A DNA stretch of 64,000 bases from Nostocoides sp. (GCA_016702415.1 JADJEA010000001.1:477001-541000), one strand, 5' to 3'. Positions 20,778-30,167 are shown, counted from the first letter of the stretch. Translations and numbers: made by a program. Notes: a model not told the origin generated them from the sequence alone.

Positions 20778-22100
20778 ATGCCGCAGGCCACCGGCCGCGA
20801 GATCCTCCGCCTCGCGGTGCCCGCCTTCCTCGCCCTGATCGCCGAGCCGCTCTTCCTCCTCGCCGATTCGGCGATCGTCGGCCATCTGGGGACGGCGCCG
20901 CTGGCCGGGCTCGGCCTGGCGAGTGCGGTGCTGCTGACCGCGGTCGGGCTGTTCGTCTTTCTCGCCTACGGGACAACCGCCGTCGTCGCCCGGCAGATCG
21001 GGGCGGGCTCGCGCGCCGGGGCCATCGAGGTGGGCATCGACGGGACCTGGCTGGCCGTCGTCCTCGGGTTGGCGGCGGCCGCGGGCGTCGGGTTCGGGGC
21101 CGGGCCCCTGGCGTCCGCGCTCGGGGGCAGCGGACCGGCGCTGGAGCAGGCGGTGAGCTACCTGCGGGTGGCGGCGGCCGGCATACCCGCAATGCTCGTC
21201 GTCCTGGCGTGCACGGGCGTCTTCCGAGGACTGCAGGACACCCGGACTCCCTTGGTCGCGAGCGTCCTCGCGTCCGCGGCTAATGCCGTCCTCAACGTCG
21301 TGCTGGTCTATGGCGCGTATCTCGGCATCACCGGATCGGCATTGGGAACCGTTGTCGCGCAATGGGGTATGGCGCTCGGCCTCCTCGTGGTGCTGGCCCG
21401 GTATGCGCGGGCGGAGGGGGCGAGATGGCATCCGCACCCGGGTCGGGTCCTGCGGGCCGCCGTCGGCGGCCTGCCCCTGCTCGCCCGCACGTTGGCGCTG
21501 CGGGCGATCCTCGTGGTCACCACCTGGGTGGCCGCCGGGCTCGGCGACGTCACCCTCGCGGCGCACCAGGTCACCGCTACGGTATGGAGCTTCCTCGCCT
21601 TCGCCCTCGATGCACTGGCGATCGCCGGGCAGGCGCTGACGGGGAAGGCGCTGGGGGCGGGGGATCGACGCGCCGCGCGGGAGGCCACCGGGGTGATGAT
21701 CCGGTGGGGAGTCTGGGGCGGCGCCGCCTTGGGCGCGCTGACCCTGCTGGCGTCCCGGGCGCTGCCGGTGCTCTTCACCGGCGACCCCGAGGTGCGGGCG
21801 GCCATGGCAGCGGCCCTCGTCGTGGTCGCGGTCGGTCAGCCGTTGTCGGGCTATGTCTTCGTCGTCGACGGGGTCCTCATCGGGGCCGGAGACGCGCGGT
21901 GGCTGGCGGGGGGCGATGGGGCGACGCTCGCGGCATACGTCCCGGTGGCGCTGGTCGTCCGCGCGCTGGCCCCACCCGATCCGTCCACCGCGCTGGTCTG
22001 GCTGTGGGTGGGCTTCACGTGGTTCATGGTCGTCCGCGGGGCGCTCTTTCGCTGGCGAGTGCGTGGCGATGCCTGGATGGTCACCGGCGCGGTCCGCTGA
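20778..22100 (+). CDS. MATE family efflux transporter (DinF-like)
   Basis: This 440-residue protein has twelve predicted transmembrane segments in two homologous halves. It begins MPQATGREILRLAVPAFLAL, followed by IAEPLFLLADSAIVGHLGTA, the usual DinF/NorM helix 1. The paired TGVFRGLQDTRTPL loop and the second-half QALTGKALGAGDRR are family marks. It exports cationic drugs or metabolites using a cation gradient. The ATG sits inside a GTATGCCG word. Unlike its left neighbours it has no frame problem. Confidence 0.92.
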   Translation: MPQATGREILRLAVPAFLALIAEPLFLLADSAIVGHLGTAPLAGLGLASAVLLTAVGLFVFLAYGTTAVVARQIGAGSRAGAIEVGIDGTWLAVVLGLAAAAGVGFGAGPLASALGGSGPALEQAVSYLRVAAAGIPAMLVVLACTGVFRGLQDTRTPLVASVLASAANAVLNVVLVYGAYLGITGSALGTVVAQWGMALGLLVVLARYARAEGARWHPHPGRVLRAAVGGLPLLARTLALRAILVVTTWVAAGLGDVTLAAHQVTATVWSFLAFALDALAIAGQALTGKALGAGDRRAAREATGVMIRWGVWGGAALGALTLLASRALPVLFTGDPEVRAAMAAALVVVAVGQPLSGYVFVVDGVLIGAGDARWLAGGDGATLAAYVPVALVVRALAPPDPSTALVWLWVGFTWFMVVRGALFRWRVRGDAWMVTGAVR

Positions 22101-22239
22101 GCCGTTGTCCCCTCCTTGTGGGGCATGACCGCGCAGGTGGCGGGCTCCTAGGGTGGCGCCGGGACACCGAGGTGCAGCGGTGCCCGACGCCCGGTCCGGA
22201 TGCCCGGACCGGCAGGACGTGACCTCGAGGAGACGACCG

Positions 22240-23034
22240 ATGGCGCTGCGCTGCCCCCAGTGCGGGCGAGAACTGACCGACACCGACCGCTTCTGCATCA
22301 CCTGCGGCTCGCCGGTCAAACCGCCCGGCGGACCCCAGTCGTCCGATGGGATGACGGGCCGGCCGCCCACAGCGGCGGCGAGCCGCGCCGCCGCGCCACC
22401 GTCCTCACCGCCGCCAGTCACCGCTGCGCCCGTTGCACCCCCGCCCTCCACGCCGCCGCCGTTCACGCCGACACCCGGCGCCTTCTCCACTCCCCTGACG
22501 TCCACTGTCGCCGCCAGCGCGGTGTCGGGAGCCCCCGAGATCGGCCTCTTGCCGGGGGAGCGCCAACTCTACGAAGTCACCTTTGCGCCGAAGCTCCTCG
22601 CGCCCCATCTGCTGACCTATCTGACGGTCACCGACAAGCGCATCATCGTGCGGCACCCGAACACGCTGTTCGGGTTCTTCCCGCTCGGCTATCTCGTCTC
22701 CTCGGCACCGCACTCCAGTGTCGAACAGGTGGACAGCGGGATGCACATGAGCAGCCGACACCTTGTGGCCGGTGCCTTAGCCCTGATGTCCGCGCTGTTC
22801 TCGCTCGCGTGGGGCGCCAGCTCCTCCGAGGGCATGCTGTTCTTCGTTGTCGCCCTGGTGGCGGGTCTCGCTCTCCTCCTGACCGCCAAGAAGGTCGGTG
22901 TCCTCATCCACACGGGCGGAGCGCACCTGGTGGCCCTGGCCCGCGGCAGCCAGCAGGCCGATGCGCTGGCCGCGGCCCAGATCGTCAACCGGCTGGTGCT
23001 CGAGACCGAGGAGTCGCGCGGGGGCCGGATCTGA
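22240..23034 (+). CDS. Zinc-ribbon protein with Pro-rich linker, PH-like domain and two TM helices
   Basis: This 264-residue protein has an N-terminal zinc ribbon CPQCGRELTDTDRFCITCGS (two CxxC pairs), then a Pro/Ala/Thr-rich linker (about 30-95). A PH-like module follows (LLPGERQLYEVTFAPKLLAP, then TYLTVTDKRIIVRHPNTLFG). Two hydrophobic helices near 175-215 precede a short C-terminal domain ending in an Arg-rich tail. It resembles membrane-associated proteins that use a zinc ribbon for protein contacts, but I cannot name a function. The start is the ATG at 22240. Confidence 0.7.
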   Translation: MALRCPQCGRELTDTDRFCITCGSPVKPPGGPQSSDGMTGRPPTAAASRAAAPPSSPPPVTAAPVAPPPSTPPPFTPTPGAFSTPLTSTVAASAVSGAPEIGLLPGERQLYEVTFAPKLLAPHLLTYLTVTDKRIIVRHPNTLFGFFPLGYLVSSAPHSSVEQVDSGMHMSSRHLVAGALALMSALFSLAWGASSSEGMLFFVVALVAGLALLLTAKKVGVLIHTGGAHLVALARGSQQADALAAAQIVNRLVLETEESRGGRI

Positions 23035-23192
23035 GATCAAGGCTCGCGCCGGACTCGGCGAGGGTCAGCACGCGGGTCGCATCGGAGCATCGACGGAGGT
23101 CGCGCGCTCGCCGGGGGAGCGCGCGACCTCCGGCCTTCCGAACCGGTGCCGCCGCCAACCGGTGCCCGCCCAGCCCGTGACGGGGCCGAGGC

Positions 23193-24719
23193 TCAGGCGA
23201 CCCCGGTCGCGGCCTCCCGCCGCGGATCGCCCGCCGCGGACAGGACACCGGTCGCGCTGCGGGAGGCGCCGCCGACCCCACCGAAAAACATTGCGTGCCT
23301 GGCGTGCTCGTTCCCGGTCAGGTGCAGATCCGCGATGGCCGCAGCGATGGCGGGATCGGGCTCATGCTCGACGCGCGTGGGCTCGCCCTTGACGACGCGG
23401 ACGTGGACGCGGGGGGCGGCGATGGCTTCACCCAGCGGCATACCGAGGAGGCAGTGGCGGGAGAGGACCTGCATCAGCGCGGTGGTGATGCGATCGGCGC
23501 CGGGGGTCCCGATGGCCAGGACGTCGCCGCTGCGGTGGCGGGCGACGGACGGCGCCATATTGGAGGCGAGCCGGGTGCCCGGGGGGAGGGCGTGCAGGCC
23601 CAGGCGATTGAGTTCGGGCTCGCCCAGGCAGTTGTTGAGGACCAGTCCTGTTCCGGGAATCGTTGCGCCGGAGGAGTATCCGCTCGACGCCGTGATCGCG
23701 CAGGCGAGTCCGTCGCTGTCGACTGCGGACACATGGGCGGTCTCCGAGGAGGTCGTGATGCCGGCCAGGCCCGCGGTGCGGACCTCCTCCAGGAGCCGGT
23801 AGCCGTCCTCCTCCAGATCGCCGGAGAAGTCGTGCACCTCGCTGCGATAGGTCAGGACCTGCCGTTGGACCTCGATGACATCGCCCCAGGCCAGGGCGCC
23901 GCGGCGGACCAGCTCCCCGAGCATGACGGCGAGCATCGGACCACCGACGCTGGGCGGCGGGTTGGTCGCGATATCCCACTGCCCGAGATCGAGCCGCAAC
24001 GGGGTGCGCACCACCGGCCGGTATGCCGCGAGATCCGCCTCCGTGATCAGCCCACCCCCCGCGGTGCTCGCCCGGGCGAGCGCCCGCCCGATCTCGCCCG
24101 TGTAGACCTCCCCGGCGCCATTCTGGGCGATGAGCCGCCAGGAGTCGGCCAGGGCCGGATCGACCATCCGGTCACCGGCTTCGAGGTGGCTGCCGTCCGG
24201 GCGGGTCAGCGCGGCGTGAGTCTCCCGGTCCCAGCCGAAGAGGCTGTCGGTCGTCAAGGCGAGATAGCTGGCGGCCGCGGCCCCGAGCCGGAAGCCCTGC
24301 CGGGCCGCCTTCTCCGCCGGTGCCAGAGCGTCGGCCCAGGAGCCTTCGCCGTAGCGGTCGTGCGCCAGGCCGAGCGCCGACACCGCGCCCGGGAGGGCCA
24401 CCGAGCCCCAGCCCGCATAGATCGTGATGCCCCCGCCATAGGCGAGCGGGATCTCCTCCAGACCCTGACCGAACTGCTCCCCGGTGGCTCGGCGCCCGGG
24501 CATCTCGACATTGCCGTCGATCGTCACCGGCTCACCGTCCGGTGGCCAGATCGTCACGAAGGCGCCACCCATCGGGCTGACGACACCGGGCTCGGTCGTC
24601 ATCGCGACGCACATGGCGGCGATGGCCGCGTCCACCGCATTGCCACCGAGGCGGACGACAGTCAGCCCCGCGTCCACCGCGGCGGGTCCGGTCGCGGCAA
24701 CGGCGACGTGTCGAGTCAT
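23193..24719 (-). CDS. Gamma-glutamyltransferase family protein
   Basis: This 508-residue Ntn-hydrolase family member hydrolyses or transfers gamma-glutamyl groups (glutathione or analogues) after self-cleavage. The N-terminal part reads AVDAGLTVVRLGGNAVDAAI, a GGT hallmark, followed by GVVSPMGGAFVTIW. The small-subunit start is SSETAHVSAVD, where the Thr should be the nucleophile; most GGTs have TTH here. GYSSGATIPGTGLVLNN and ASNMAPSV follow, as in the family. No signal peptide is seen, so it may act in the cytosol. It is somewhat shorter than E. coli GGT. Confidence 0.87.
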   Translation of the reverse strand: MTRHVAVAATGPAAVDAGLTVVRLGGNAVDAAIAAMCVAMTTEPGVVSPMGGAFVTIWPPDGEPVTIDGNVEMPGRRATGEQFGQGLEEIPLAYGGGITIYAGWGSVALPGAVSALGLAHDRYGEGSWADALAPAEKAARQGFRLGAAAASYLALTTDSLFGWDRETHAALTRPDGSHLEAGDRMVDPALADSWRLIAQNGAGEVYTGEIGRALARASTAGGGLITEADLAAYRPVVRTPLRLDLGQWDIATNPPPSVGGPMLAVMLGELVRRGALAWGDVIEVQRQVLTYRSEVHDFSGDLEEDGYRLLEEVRTAGLAGITTSSETAHVSAVDSDGLACAITASSGYSSGATIPGTGLVLNNCLGEPELNRLGLHALPPGTRLASNMAPSVARHRSGDVLAIGTPGADRITTALMQVLSRHCLLGMPLGEAIAAPRVHVRVVKGEPTRVEHEPDPAIAAAIADLHLTGNEHARHAMFFGGVGGASRSATGVLSAAGDPRREAATGVA

Positions 24720-24757
24720 GGGCGCGATTCTTCCCGACTCCGCGCCTTCGCGCCGCG

Positions 24758-25333
24758 TCAGCCGGCTCGTCCCGCTGCCGCTGTCGCCAGCGGGAGGGTC
24801 GCGAGCGTTTCGTATCTGGGCCGGCGCTCGCGGCCCTGACCGAGGTGCGAGGCGACCAGGGCCAGGTCGCCGACCACCCACCCGGGGCTTTCGTAGGTGT
24901 CGAGGATCCGCAGCCATCGCGTGGCCTCGATCGGGTGACGGACGCGGGCCACGGTGACATGGGCGTCGAAGCGCCCGCCGTCGGGAGCGGCCCCGCTGCG
25001 GTTGGCGGTCGCGCGAGTGACGCGCGCGAGGCGCGGCAGGTGACCACCGTCGTCGGCGACGCGGGCGGTCAGGATGCGCGCGGCATACGGACTGGGGAAG
25101 GCGCCGCCACCGGCCAGGTGGAGGGCGAAGGCGGCTCGCTCCCGGACCGCGTCGGCGAGCGCATCGGCGAGGGGCTCCAGCACCCGGTCGGGGACGTCCG
25201 GGAGGAAGGCGAGTGTGATGTGGAACTGCTCCGGGTCGGTCCACCGGATGTCGACGCCGGCCTCTCGCCGCGACTCCAGGAACGTATCGAGGTGGTCGCG
25301 GATGGCCGCGGGTGGGACGACGGCGAGGAACAT
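24758..25333 (-). CDS. thpR: RNA 2',3'-cyclic phosphodiesterase (2'-5' RNA ligase family)
   Basis: This 191-residue 2H-phosphoesterase carries the two HxT motifs: FHITLAF near residue 42 and AHVTVARV near 130. It opens 2',3'-cyclic phosphates on RNA ends. It starts MFLAVVPPAAIRDHL as is usual. It is in the same direction as the S6 operon and the gamma-glutamyltransferase gene, 160 bp after rplI and beyond a hairpin, so it is probably transcribed separately. Confidence 0.88.
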   Translation of the reverse strand: MFLAVVPPAAIRDHLDTFLESRREAGVDIRWTDPEQFHITLAFLPDVPDRVLEPLADALADAVRERAAFALHLAGGGAFPSPYAARILTARVADDGGHLPRLARVTRATANRSGAAPDGGRFDAHVTVARVRHPIEATRWLRILDTYESPGWVVGDLALVASHLGQGRERRPRYETLATLPLATAAAGRAG

Positions 25334-25396
25334 CCGCGTGGCGCGCCAGCCTAACGAGGGTGTCGAGGCCGGGTTCGAGGGCCCGGGAACGCCGAA

Positions 25397-25424
25397 CGCC
25401 CGCCGGGCCGGTGCACGGCGGGCG
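25397..25424 (-). terminator. GC-rich hairpin after rplI
   Basis: CGCCCGCCG at 25397-25405 pairs with CGGCGGGCG at 25416-25424 around a 10-nt loop. It lies between rplI and thpR. There is no U tract, as is common for actinobacterial terminators. Adjacent upstream are direct repeats of a GGGCGTT-containing unit (25420-25478). Confidence 0.6.
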
Positions 25425-25493
25425 GGCGTTGGGCGGACGGGCGTTGGGCGGGCGGGCGTTGGGCGGGCGGGCGTTGGCCGTATGCCGCGGGGT

Positions 25494-25940
25494 TCAGCCC
25501 GCGACGACCTCCAGCTTCAGCGACGCCTGGACCTCGGGGTGCAGGCGGACGAGCGCGGTGTGGGTCCCGAGGCTCTTGATCGGGGTCGGCACCTCGATCG
25601 TCCGCTTGTCGAGCGCCGGGCCACCGGCGGCCTTGACGGCCGTGGCGATGTCGGCCGTGGAGACGGCGCCGAACAGGCGCCCCTCCTTGCCGGCGTGCGC
25701 CGACACGGTGACGGCCGTGGATTCGAGATTGCCCTTGATCGACTTGGCCTCTTCGAGGGACTTCACGGCCCGGGCGGCGCGGCCGGCCGCGATCGCGTCG
25801 ACCTGCTTCTGCCCGCCCTTGGTCCACGCCGTGGCGAGGCCACGACGGAAGAGGAAGTTGCGGGCGTAGCCGTCCTTGACGTCACAGACGTCTCCGGGGG
25901 TGCCCAGACCAGTGACCTCGTGGGTGAGGATGACCTTCAT
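25494..25940 (-). CDS. rplI: 50S ribosomal protein L9
   Basis: This 148-residue protein has the L9 N-terminal globular domain (MKVILTHEVTGLGTPGDVCD then VKDGYARNFLFRRGLA), a long connecting helix and the C-terminal domain (GRLFGAVSTADIATAVKAAG). It binds 23S rRNA domain V near the L1 stalk. It is last in the rpsF-ssb-rpsR-rplI operon, 27 bp after rpsR. Confidence 0.98.
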   Translation of the reverse strand: MKVILTHEVTGLGTPGDVCDVKDGYARNFLFRRGLATAWTKGGQKQVDAIAAGRAARAVKSLEEAKSIKGNLESTAVTVSAHAGKEGRLFGAVSTADIATAVKAAGGPALDKRTIEVPTPIKSLGTHTALVRLHPEVQASLKLEVVAG

Positions 25941-25967
25941 CGGTGTGTTCTCCTTCGATGCGGCGCG

Positions 25968-26204
25968 TCAGCGGGAGGAGCTGCTGTAGGGCAGCAGCGC
26001 CATCTCGCGGGCGTTCTTGACGGCGTTGGCGATGAGGCGCTGCTCCTGGACGGAGACGCCGGTCACGCGCCGGGCGCGGATCTTGCCGCGGTCGGAGATG
26101 AACTTGCGCAGCAACTGCGCGTCCTTGTAGTCGATGTTGTCGATCTTCGCGGACTTCAGGGGGTTGGCCTTCTTCTTGGGCCGACGCACAACGGGCTTAG
26201 CCAT
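25968..26204 (-). CDS. rpsR: 30S ribosomal protein S18
   Basis: 78 residues ending RLIANAVKNAREMALLPYSS, typical of S18, with the conserved IDNIDYKDAQLLRKFISDRG core. It pairs with S6 on the 30S platform. There is no Zn-binding CxxC pair, so it is the zinc-independent form. It sits third in the operon. Confidence 0.98.
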   Translation of the reverse strand: MAKPVVRRPKKKANPLKSAKIDNIDYKDAQLLRKFISDRGKIRARRVTGVSVQEQRLIANAVKNAREMALLPYSSSSR

Positions 26205-26231
26205 CGTGGTGCTCTCCTATTCGGTGAAGAG

Positions 26232-26250
26232 CCCGAGTGGGTGACTCGGG
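26232..26250 (-). terminator. Hairpin between ssb and rpsR
   Basis: CCCGAGT pairs perfectly with ACTCGGG around GGGTG. It lies in the 93-bp gap between ssb and rpsR. The stem is short, so partial attenuation or an RNA-processing stop is more likely than full termination. Confidence 0.45.
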
Positions 26251-26297
26251 ATGGTTGGGGGTGATGACGTGATGGGGTTCAGCTCAGGCGGGTGGGG

Positions 26298-26915
26298 TTA
26301 GAAGGGGGGCTCGTCATACGACGGGGCGTTGCCCCAGCCGGGCTGGCCGCCTTGGCCACTCTGGCCGCTCTGGCCACCCTGCTGGGGTGGGGTGTTCCAG
26401 CCGCCCTGGGATGGGCCACTCTGCTGGGCGGGAGCGGAGTTCCAGCCGCCCTGGCCGCCCGACCCGGAGCCGGGGCCGCCGGACGGGTTCGACCACGGGT
26501 CCTCGTGACCGCCGCCCGAGCCGCCGCCGGCGAATCCGCCGCCGCCTCCGCGTGGGGTCCGGTTGACCTGGGCGGTCGCGTACCGCAGCGAGGGGCCGAT
26601 CTCATCGACGTCCATCTCGATGACGGTGCGCTTCTCGCCCTCTTTGGTCTCATAGGACCGCGACCGGAGCCGGCCGGTGACGATGACGCGGAAGCCCTTG
26701 TGGAGGGTCTCGGCGACGTTCTCGGCGACCTCGCGCCATACGGAACACCGCATGAACAGCGTCTCGCCGTCCTTCCACTCGTTGCTCTGCCGGTCGAAGG
26801 TCCGCGGCGTCGAGGCGACGGTGAAATTGGCGACGGCCGCACCCGAGGGGGTGAAGCGCAACTCCGGATCACCGGTCAGGTTGCCGATGATCGTGATGGT
26901 GGTCTCGCCGGCCAT
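26298..26915 (-). CDS. ssb: Single-stranded DNA-binding protein
   Basis: 205 residues: an OB fold (residues 1-115, starting MAGETTITIIGNLTGDPELR and including the FMRCSVWREVAENVAET segment), a Gly/Gln/Pro/Trp-rich disordered tail with GGQSGQ and QGGW repeats, and the acidic tip YDEPPF that recruits repair and replication partners. It is part of the ribosomal S6 operon, as usual in bacteria. Confidence 0.98.
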   Translation of the reverse strand: MAGETTITIIGNLTGDPELRFTPSGAAVANFTVASTPRTFDRQSNEWKDGETLFMRCSVWREVAENVAETLHKGFRVIVTGRLRSRSYETKEGEKRTVIEMDVDEIGPSLRYATAQVNRTPRGGGGGFAGGGSGGGHEDPWSNPSGGPGSGSGGQGGWNSAPAQQSGPSQGGWNTPPQQGGQSGQSGQGGQPGWGNAPSYDEPPF

Positions 26916-26930
26916 GGCGCTCCTCGATTG

Positions 26931-27218
26931 TCAGGCGTCGGCGCGCAGCAGCTTGGTGCGCATGACGAGTTCGGAGAGACCGAGCTGGCGGTCCAGCTCC
27001 TTGGCCGTCGCCGGCTCGGCGGTGAAGTTGACGACGACGTAGCTGCCCTCGTCCTTCTTCTTGATCGGGTAGGCCAGGCGGCGGCGCCCCCAGACGTCGA
27101 CCTTGTCGACGCTGCCTCCGTCGCCCTTGACGACGGTGAGGAACTTGTCCATCGTGGGGCCGACCTGACGGTCGTCGACTTCGGGATCGACGATGACCAT
27201 GAGTTCGTACTGACGCAT
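26931..27218 (-). CDS. rpsF: 30S ribosomal protein S6
   Basis: 95 residues beginning MRQYELMVIVDPEVDDRQVG, with WGRRRLAYPIKKKDEGSYVV and the C-terminal LSELVMRTKLLR of S6. It is first in the operon and 15 bp before ssb. The start ATG at 27218 is preceded by AGAGGAGGCGGG. Confidence 0.98.
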   Translation of the reverse strand: MRQYELMVIVDPEVDDRQVGPTMDKFLTVVKGDGGSVDKVDVWGRRRLAYPIKKKDEGSYVVVNFTAEPATAKELDRQLGLSELVMRTKLLRADA

Positions 27219-27509
27219 GCTTGAGAACCCGCCTCCTCTGGTCTGAAAGCGGTCACGGTCCTTCCGTGACAGGAGGGTTGATGCGTATGCCGCGGCCTCG
27301 CCGCGGCAACCGCACAAATGTACCCGAGGCGGTGGCCGGACACCCAATCGGCGCCGCGCAGGCTGTGGATAGGGCCGGATGGATGCGGCGGGTCGGCGGT
27401 GCTTGGGGGGCCGGGCGGGCGTGTGGGGGTGGGGAGTCGAGGAGGGCGAGGAGGCGGGCGAGGTGGGTCAAGGAGGTGGGGTTCGGCATACCCGTGGTAA
27501 GCATCGGGG

Positions 27510-28390
27510 GTGACTTCGCCGACCGTGACCCTGCCCACCACCACGCGCCAGGTCGTCCTGGCTGCTCGACCCACCGGCGCCCCGACCCCGGACGACTTCC
27601 GGATCGAGAGCGCCGCCCTCCCTGCCCTGGGAGAAGGCGAGGTTCTCGTCCGCACCACCGTCATGTCCGTCGACCCCTATATGCGCGGCCGGATGAACGA
27701 CGTCAAGTCCTATATCCCTCCCTTCCAGATCGGCCAACCGCTGGACGGGGGTGCCGTCGGCGAGGTCGTCGCCTCGACGAGCGACGCCCACCCGGTCGGG
27801 GCGAGCGTCCTGCACGGCCTCGGCTGGCGGGAGTATGCCGTCGTCCCCGCCCGCTCCGCCTCTGTCGTCGACACGGCTCTCGCCCCGCGAGTGCCTATCT
27901 CGGGGTGCTGGGGATGCCGGGCCTGACGGCATACGCCGGGCTCGTTGCCCTCCTCGAGCTCGGCTTCGATGCGGCCTTCGACTACCACGACGGTCGCGTC
28001 GTCGACAGTCTTCGCGAGGCCGCGCCGGAGGGGATCGACGTCTATTTCGACAATGTCGGCGGCGATCACCTCGAGGCCGCGATCAGCCGGATGAATGTCA
28101 AGGGCCGGATCGCCATGTGCGGGGCGATCTCGGCCTATAACGCCACCGAACCGCCGTGCGCGCCACGCAATCTCACCATGGCGATCGGCAAATGCCTGAC
28201 CTTGCGAGGATTCATCGTCAACACCTATGCGGCGCTGCGCCCGCAGTTCCTGGCCGAGGTCGGCGCCTGGGTCGCGGCGGGACAGATCCGGTATGACGAG
28301 ACCATCCGCGAGGGCCTCGACGCCGCGCCGCAGGCCTTCATCGACCTGCTCGCCGGCGCCAACGTCGGGAAGATGCTCGTCCGGCTCTGA
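27510..28390 (+). CDS. MDR-family NADP-dependent oxidoreductase with frameshift and missing Rossmann segment
   Basis: This is an enoyl/alkenal reductase-like protein of the zinc-free MDR superfamily (prostaglandin reductase/CurA group). The N-terminal catalytic domain (MSVDPYMRGRMND, FQIGQPLDGGAVGEVV) and the C-terminus (GIDVYFDNVGGDHLEAAISR, ending NVGKMLVRL) are well kept. Two defects are visible. One base is missing near 27890 before AYLGVLGMPGLTAYAG. About 40 residues normally following TAYAGL, including the GAAGAVG dinucleotide-binding loop, are absent without further frame loss; the text passes straight to LELGFDAAFDY. The product would not bind NADPH normally. The GTG at 27510 is preceded by CATCGGGG, a weak site. 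Confidence 0.75.
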
Positions 28391-28460
28391 CGGCACGCGA
28401 CTTCCGTGCCGGGGGGTTGCTGAGGGGTCCGGGGCCGCGCGGGTGGGCGTGGAGCCTCGG

Positions 28461-28745
28461 CTACGGCAGCGAGTCCGGGCCGAGAAGATCGGCCAGCCGG
28501 GCCTGGGCCGCGGCCTCGTCGGGGACGTCGAGGTCGAAGACCTTGGTCCGCCCGGTCCTCCCCGTCACCAACCGCACGGCAGTTGTGCGTATGCCGAACG
28601 CCTCCCCGATCGCGGCCCGCACCGCCGCGGTGGCCGCCCCGTCGACGGCGCGGGCGGTGACGGCGACGACGAGGGTGGACTCGGCATACCGACCGCCGAC
28701 CCGGGTGCGTGCGGACCCGGGCTTGGCCCGGACGGTGAGTCTCAC
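28461..28745 (-). CDS. DUF167 (YggU-like) family protein
   Basis: A 94-residue protein starting MRLTVRAKPGSARTRVGGRY with VVAVTARAVDGAATAAVRAA and LVTGRTGRTKVFDLDV, the DUF167 pattern (PGSxxxxV, then a basic SGxxSRxK-like turn). It is a small alpha/beta protein of unknown function. It starts 16 bp after the upstream membrane protein gene and is likely in one operon with it. Confidence 0.85.
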   Translation of the reverse strand: MRLTVRAKPGSARTRVGGRYAESTLVVAVTARAVDGAATAAVRAAIGEAFGIRTTAVRLVTGRTGRTKVFDLDVPDEAAAQARLADLLGPDSLP

Positions 28746-28761
28746 GGACCCGGCCGGGCCA

Positions 28762-30165
28762 TCAGGCGGGCGCCGACGCCGCGGCGGGCTCGGCCACGGC
28801 GGAGGATGTGGGGTCGACCGCGGGCGCGCCCACAGGATCGAGTGAGCGGCCGGGGGTGCGAGCGGCCTGCCAGACGCGGGAGACGATCCAGCTGATGCCG
28901 CCGAGCCGGATGAGAAGGAAGAGGGCGTACCACGGGCCGGGGAGGGCGCGATCGGGGCGGGTCAGGGCACCGATGTAGAGCCAGACGGCGATGAAATAGG
29001 CGATCTCCGTCCCCGCCCAGATCAGCTGATCGCGCCAGCGCACGCCCGCCGCGGCGGCTAATGGCAGCAACCACAGCGAGGCCTGGACCGGGACCGCCTT
29101 GCCGGTCATCATCGCCAGCGCGACGACGACGAGGGCGACCTGGGGCCAGGTGGGGGCCCGGAGGGATTCGCGGACGAAGATCCGCCCGAGGACGACGGCC
29201 AGGCCGATCCCCAGGAGCGCGAGGGTGGTGACGGTCCAGACCGGCAACTCCACCCCGCCGAGGTGGAAGATCCAGCGCATGAACCCCGACTCGGTCTGTT
29301 GCGTCGTGCAGGCCGGGACGTCGCAGGCGATCGTCTGGGAGAGCAGCCACGGGGAGCCGTAGCCCGCCTTGGCCTTCCACCACCCCGTATAGACCGCGGT
29401 CAAGGCGGGGCGATGCACCACGGCGAAGAGCGCTGCGATGCCGACGGCCGTGCCGGACGCCGTCACCGCCACTCGCCGAGCGGCGGCCATGGTCCCCGAG
29501 CGCCCGGCAGTCAGGAGAAGGGCGACGGCGACCAGGGCGACATACCCCCGGGTCATCATCCCCACCCCGAGCAGGACCCCCGTGAGGGTATGCCGACCCC
29601 TCGCCCACGCGAGCATCGCCCCGGCCACGAGGGCGACCGCGAGGATGTCGGAGGAGAGCAGCGCGCCGGTGACGATGACCGGCGAGAGGGCGACCTGCGT
29701 GGCCGCCTGGACGTCGCCGGGGACGAGATGGGCGGTGCACCAGACCGTCGCCGCGAGCAGGACGGTGATGACGACGACCCACATCAAGACGTAAGAGCGC
29801 GACTGGTCGACGGCGCCGACATTGCTCGGCACCAGACCTCCGAGCAGGCTCATGATGCTGCCGGCGACGACGGGCTGCTCGAGGTGGGCGCGGCCGTCGA
29901 GATACCCCATCAGGCCGCTGGAGAGATTGCCCAGGGAGTACTGCGCCGGCAGGTCGGAGAAGCACTCCCGCCAGAACTGGTCCTGCCCGCCCCAGCCGAA
30001 ACGCACGCACCGCTCGCGCTGGACGATGGCCAGGACCATCGGAATCCAGACGAGGGGGACGATCCGGGCGACGACGCGTCGCCAGCGGCCGACGGGATCG
30101 GCATATGTCCCGAGGGGGCCGCCGATGGGCTCGCTCGCGACGGCGGGCAGGACGTCCGGGCGCAT
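28762..30165 (-). CDS. Polytopic membrane protein, GT87-like (DUF2029) mannosyltransferase family
   Basis: 467 residues with about ten hydrophobic helices. An early periplasmic loop has the WGGQDQFWRECFSDLP segment, and Asp/Arg pairs near helix ends (VDQSRSYVLMW, GVGMMTRGYVALVA) fit GT-C polyprenyl-phosphate-sugar transferases. The C-terminus is an Ala/Pro/Ser tail in the cytosol or outside. It follows the class A PBP by 2 bp and is therefore co-transcribed with it. This arrangement is common in actinobacteria and suggests a cell-envelope glycan role. The exact substrate is not visible. Confidence 0.7.
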   Translation of the reverse strand: MRPDVLPAVASEPIGGPLGTYADPVGRWRRVVARIVPLVWIPMVLAIVQRERCVRFGWGGQDQFWRECFSDLPAQYSLGNLSSGLMGYLDGRAHLEQPVVAGSIMSLLGGLVPSNVGAVDQSRSYVLMWVVVITVLLAATVWCTAHLVPGDVQAATQVALSPVIVTGALLSSDILAVALVAGAMLAWARGRHTLTGVLLGVGMMTRGYVALVAVALLLTAGRSGTMAAARRVAVTASGTAVGIAALFAVVHRPALTAVYTGWWKAKAGYGSPWLLSQTIACDVPACTTQQTESGFMRWIFHLGGVELPVWTVTTLALLGIGLAVVLGRIFVRESLRAPTWPQVALVVVALAMMTGKAVPVQASLWLLPLAAAAGVRWRDQLIWAGTEIAYFIAVWLYIGALTRPDRALPGPWYALFLLIRLGGISWIVSRVWQAARTPGRSLDPVGAPAVDPTSSAVAEPAAASAPA

Positions 30166-30167
30166 CG

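Noticed and set aside
25420..25478. Tandem GGGCGTT-type repeats as a mobile or regulatory element
   Set aside because: Only four short, imperfect units between rplI and thpR; a decayed or expanding terminator-flank repeat is enough explanation.
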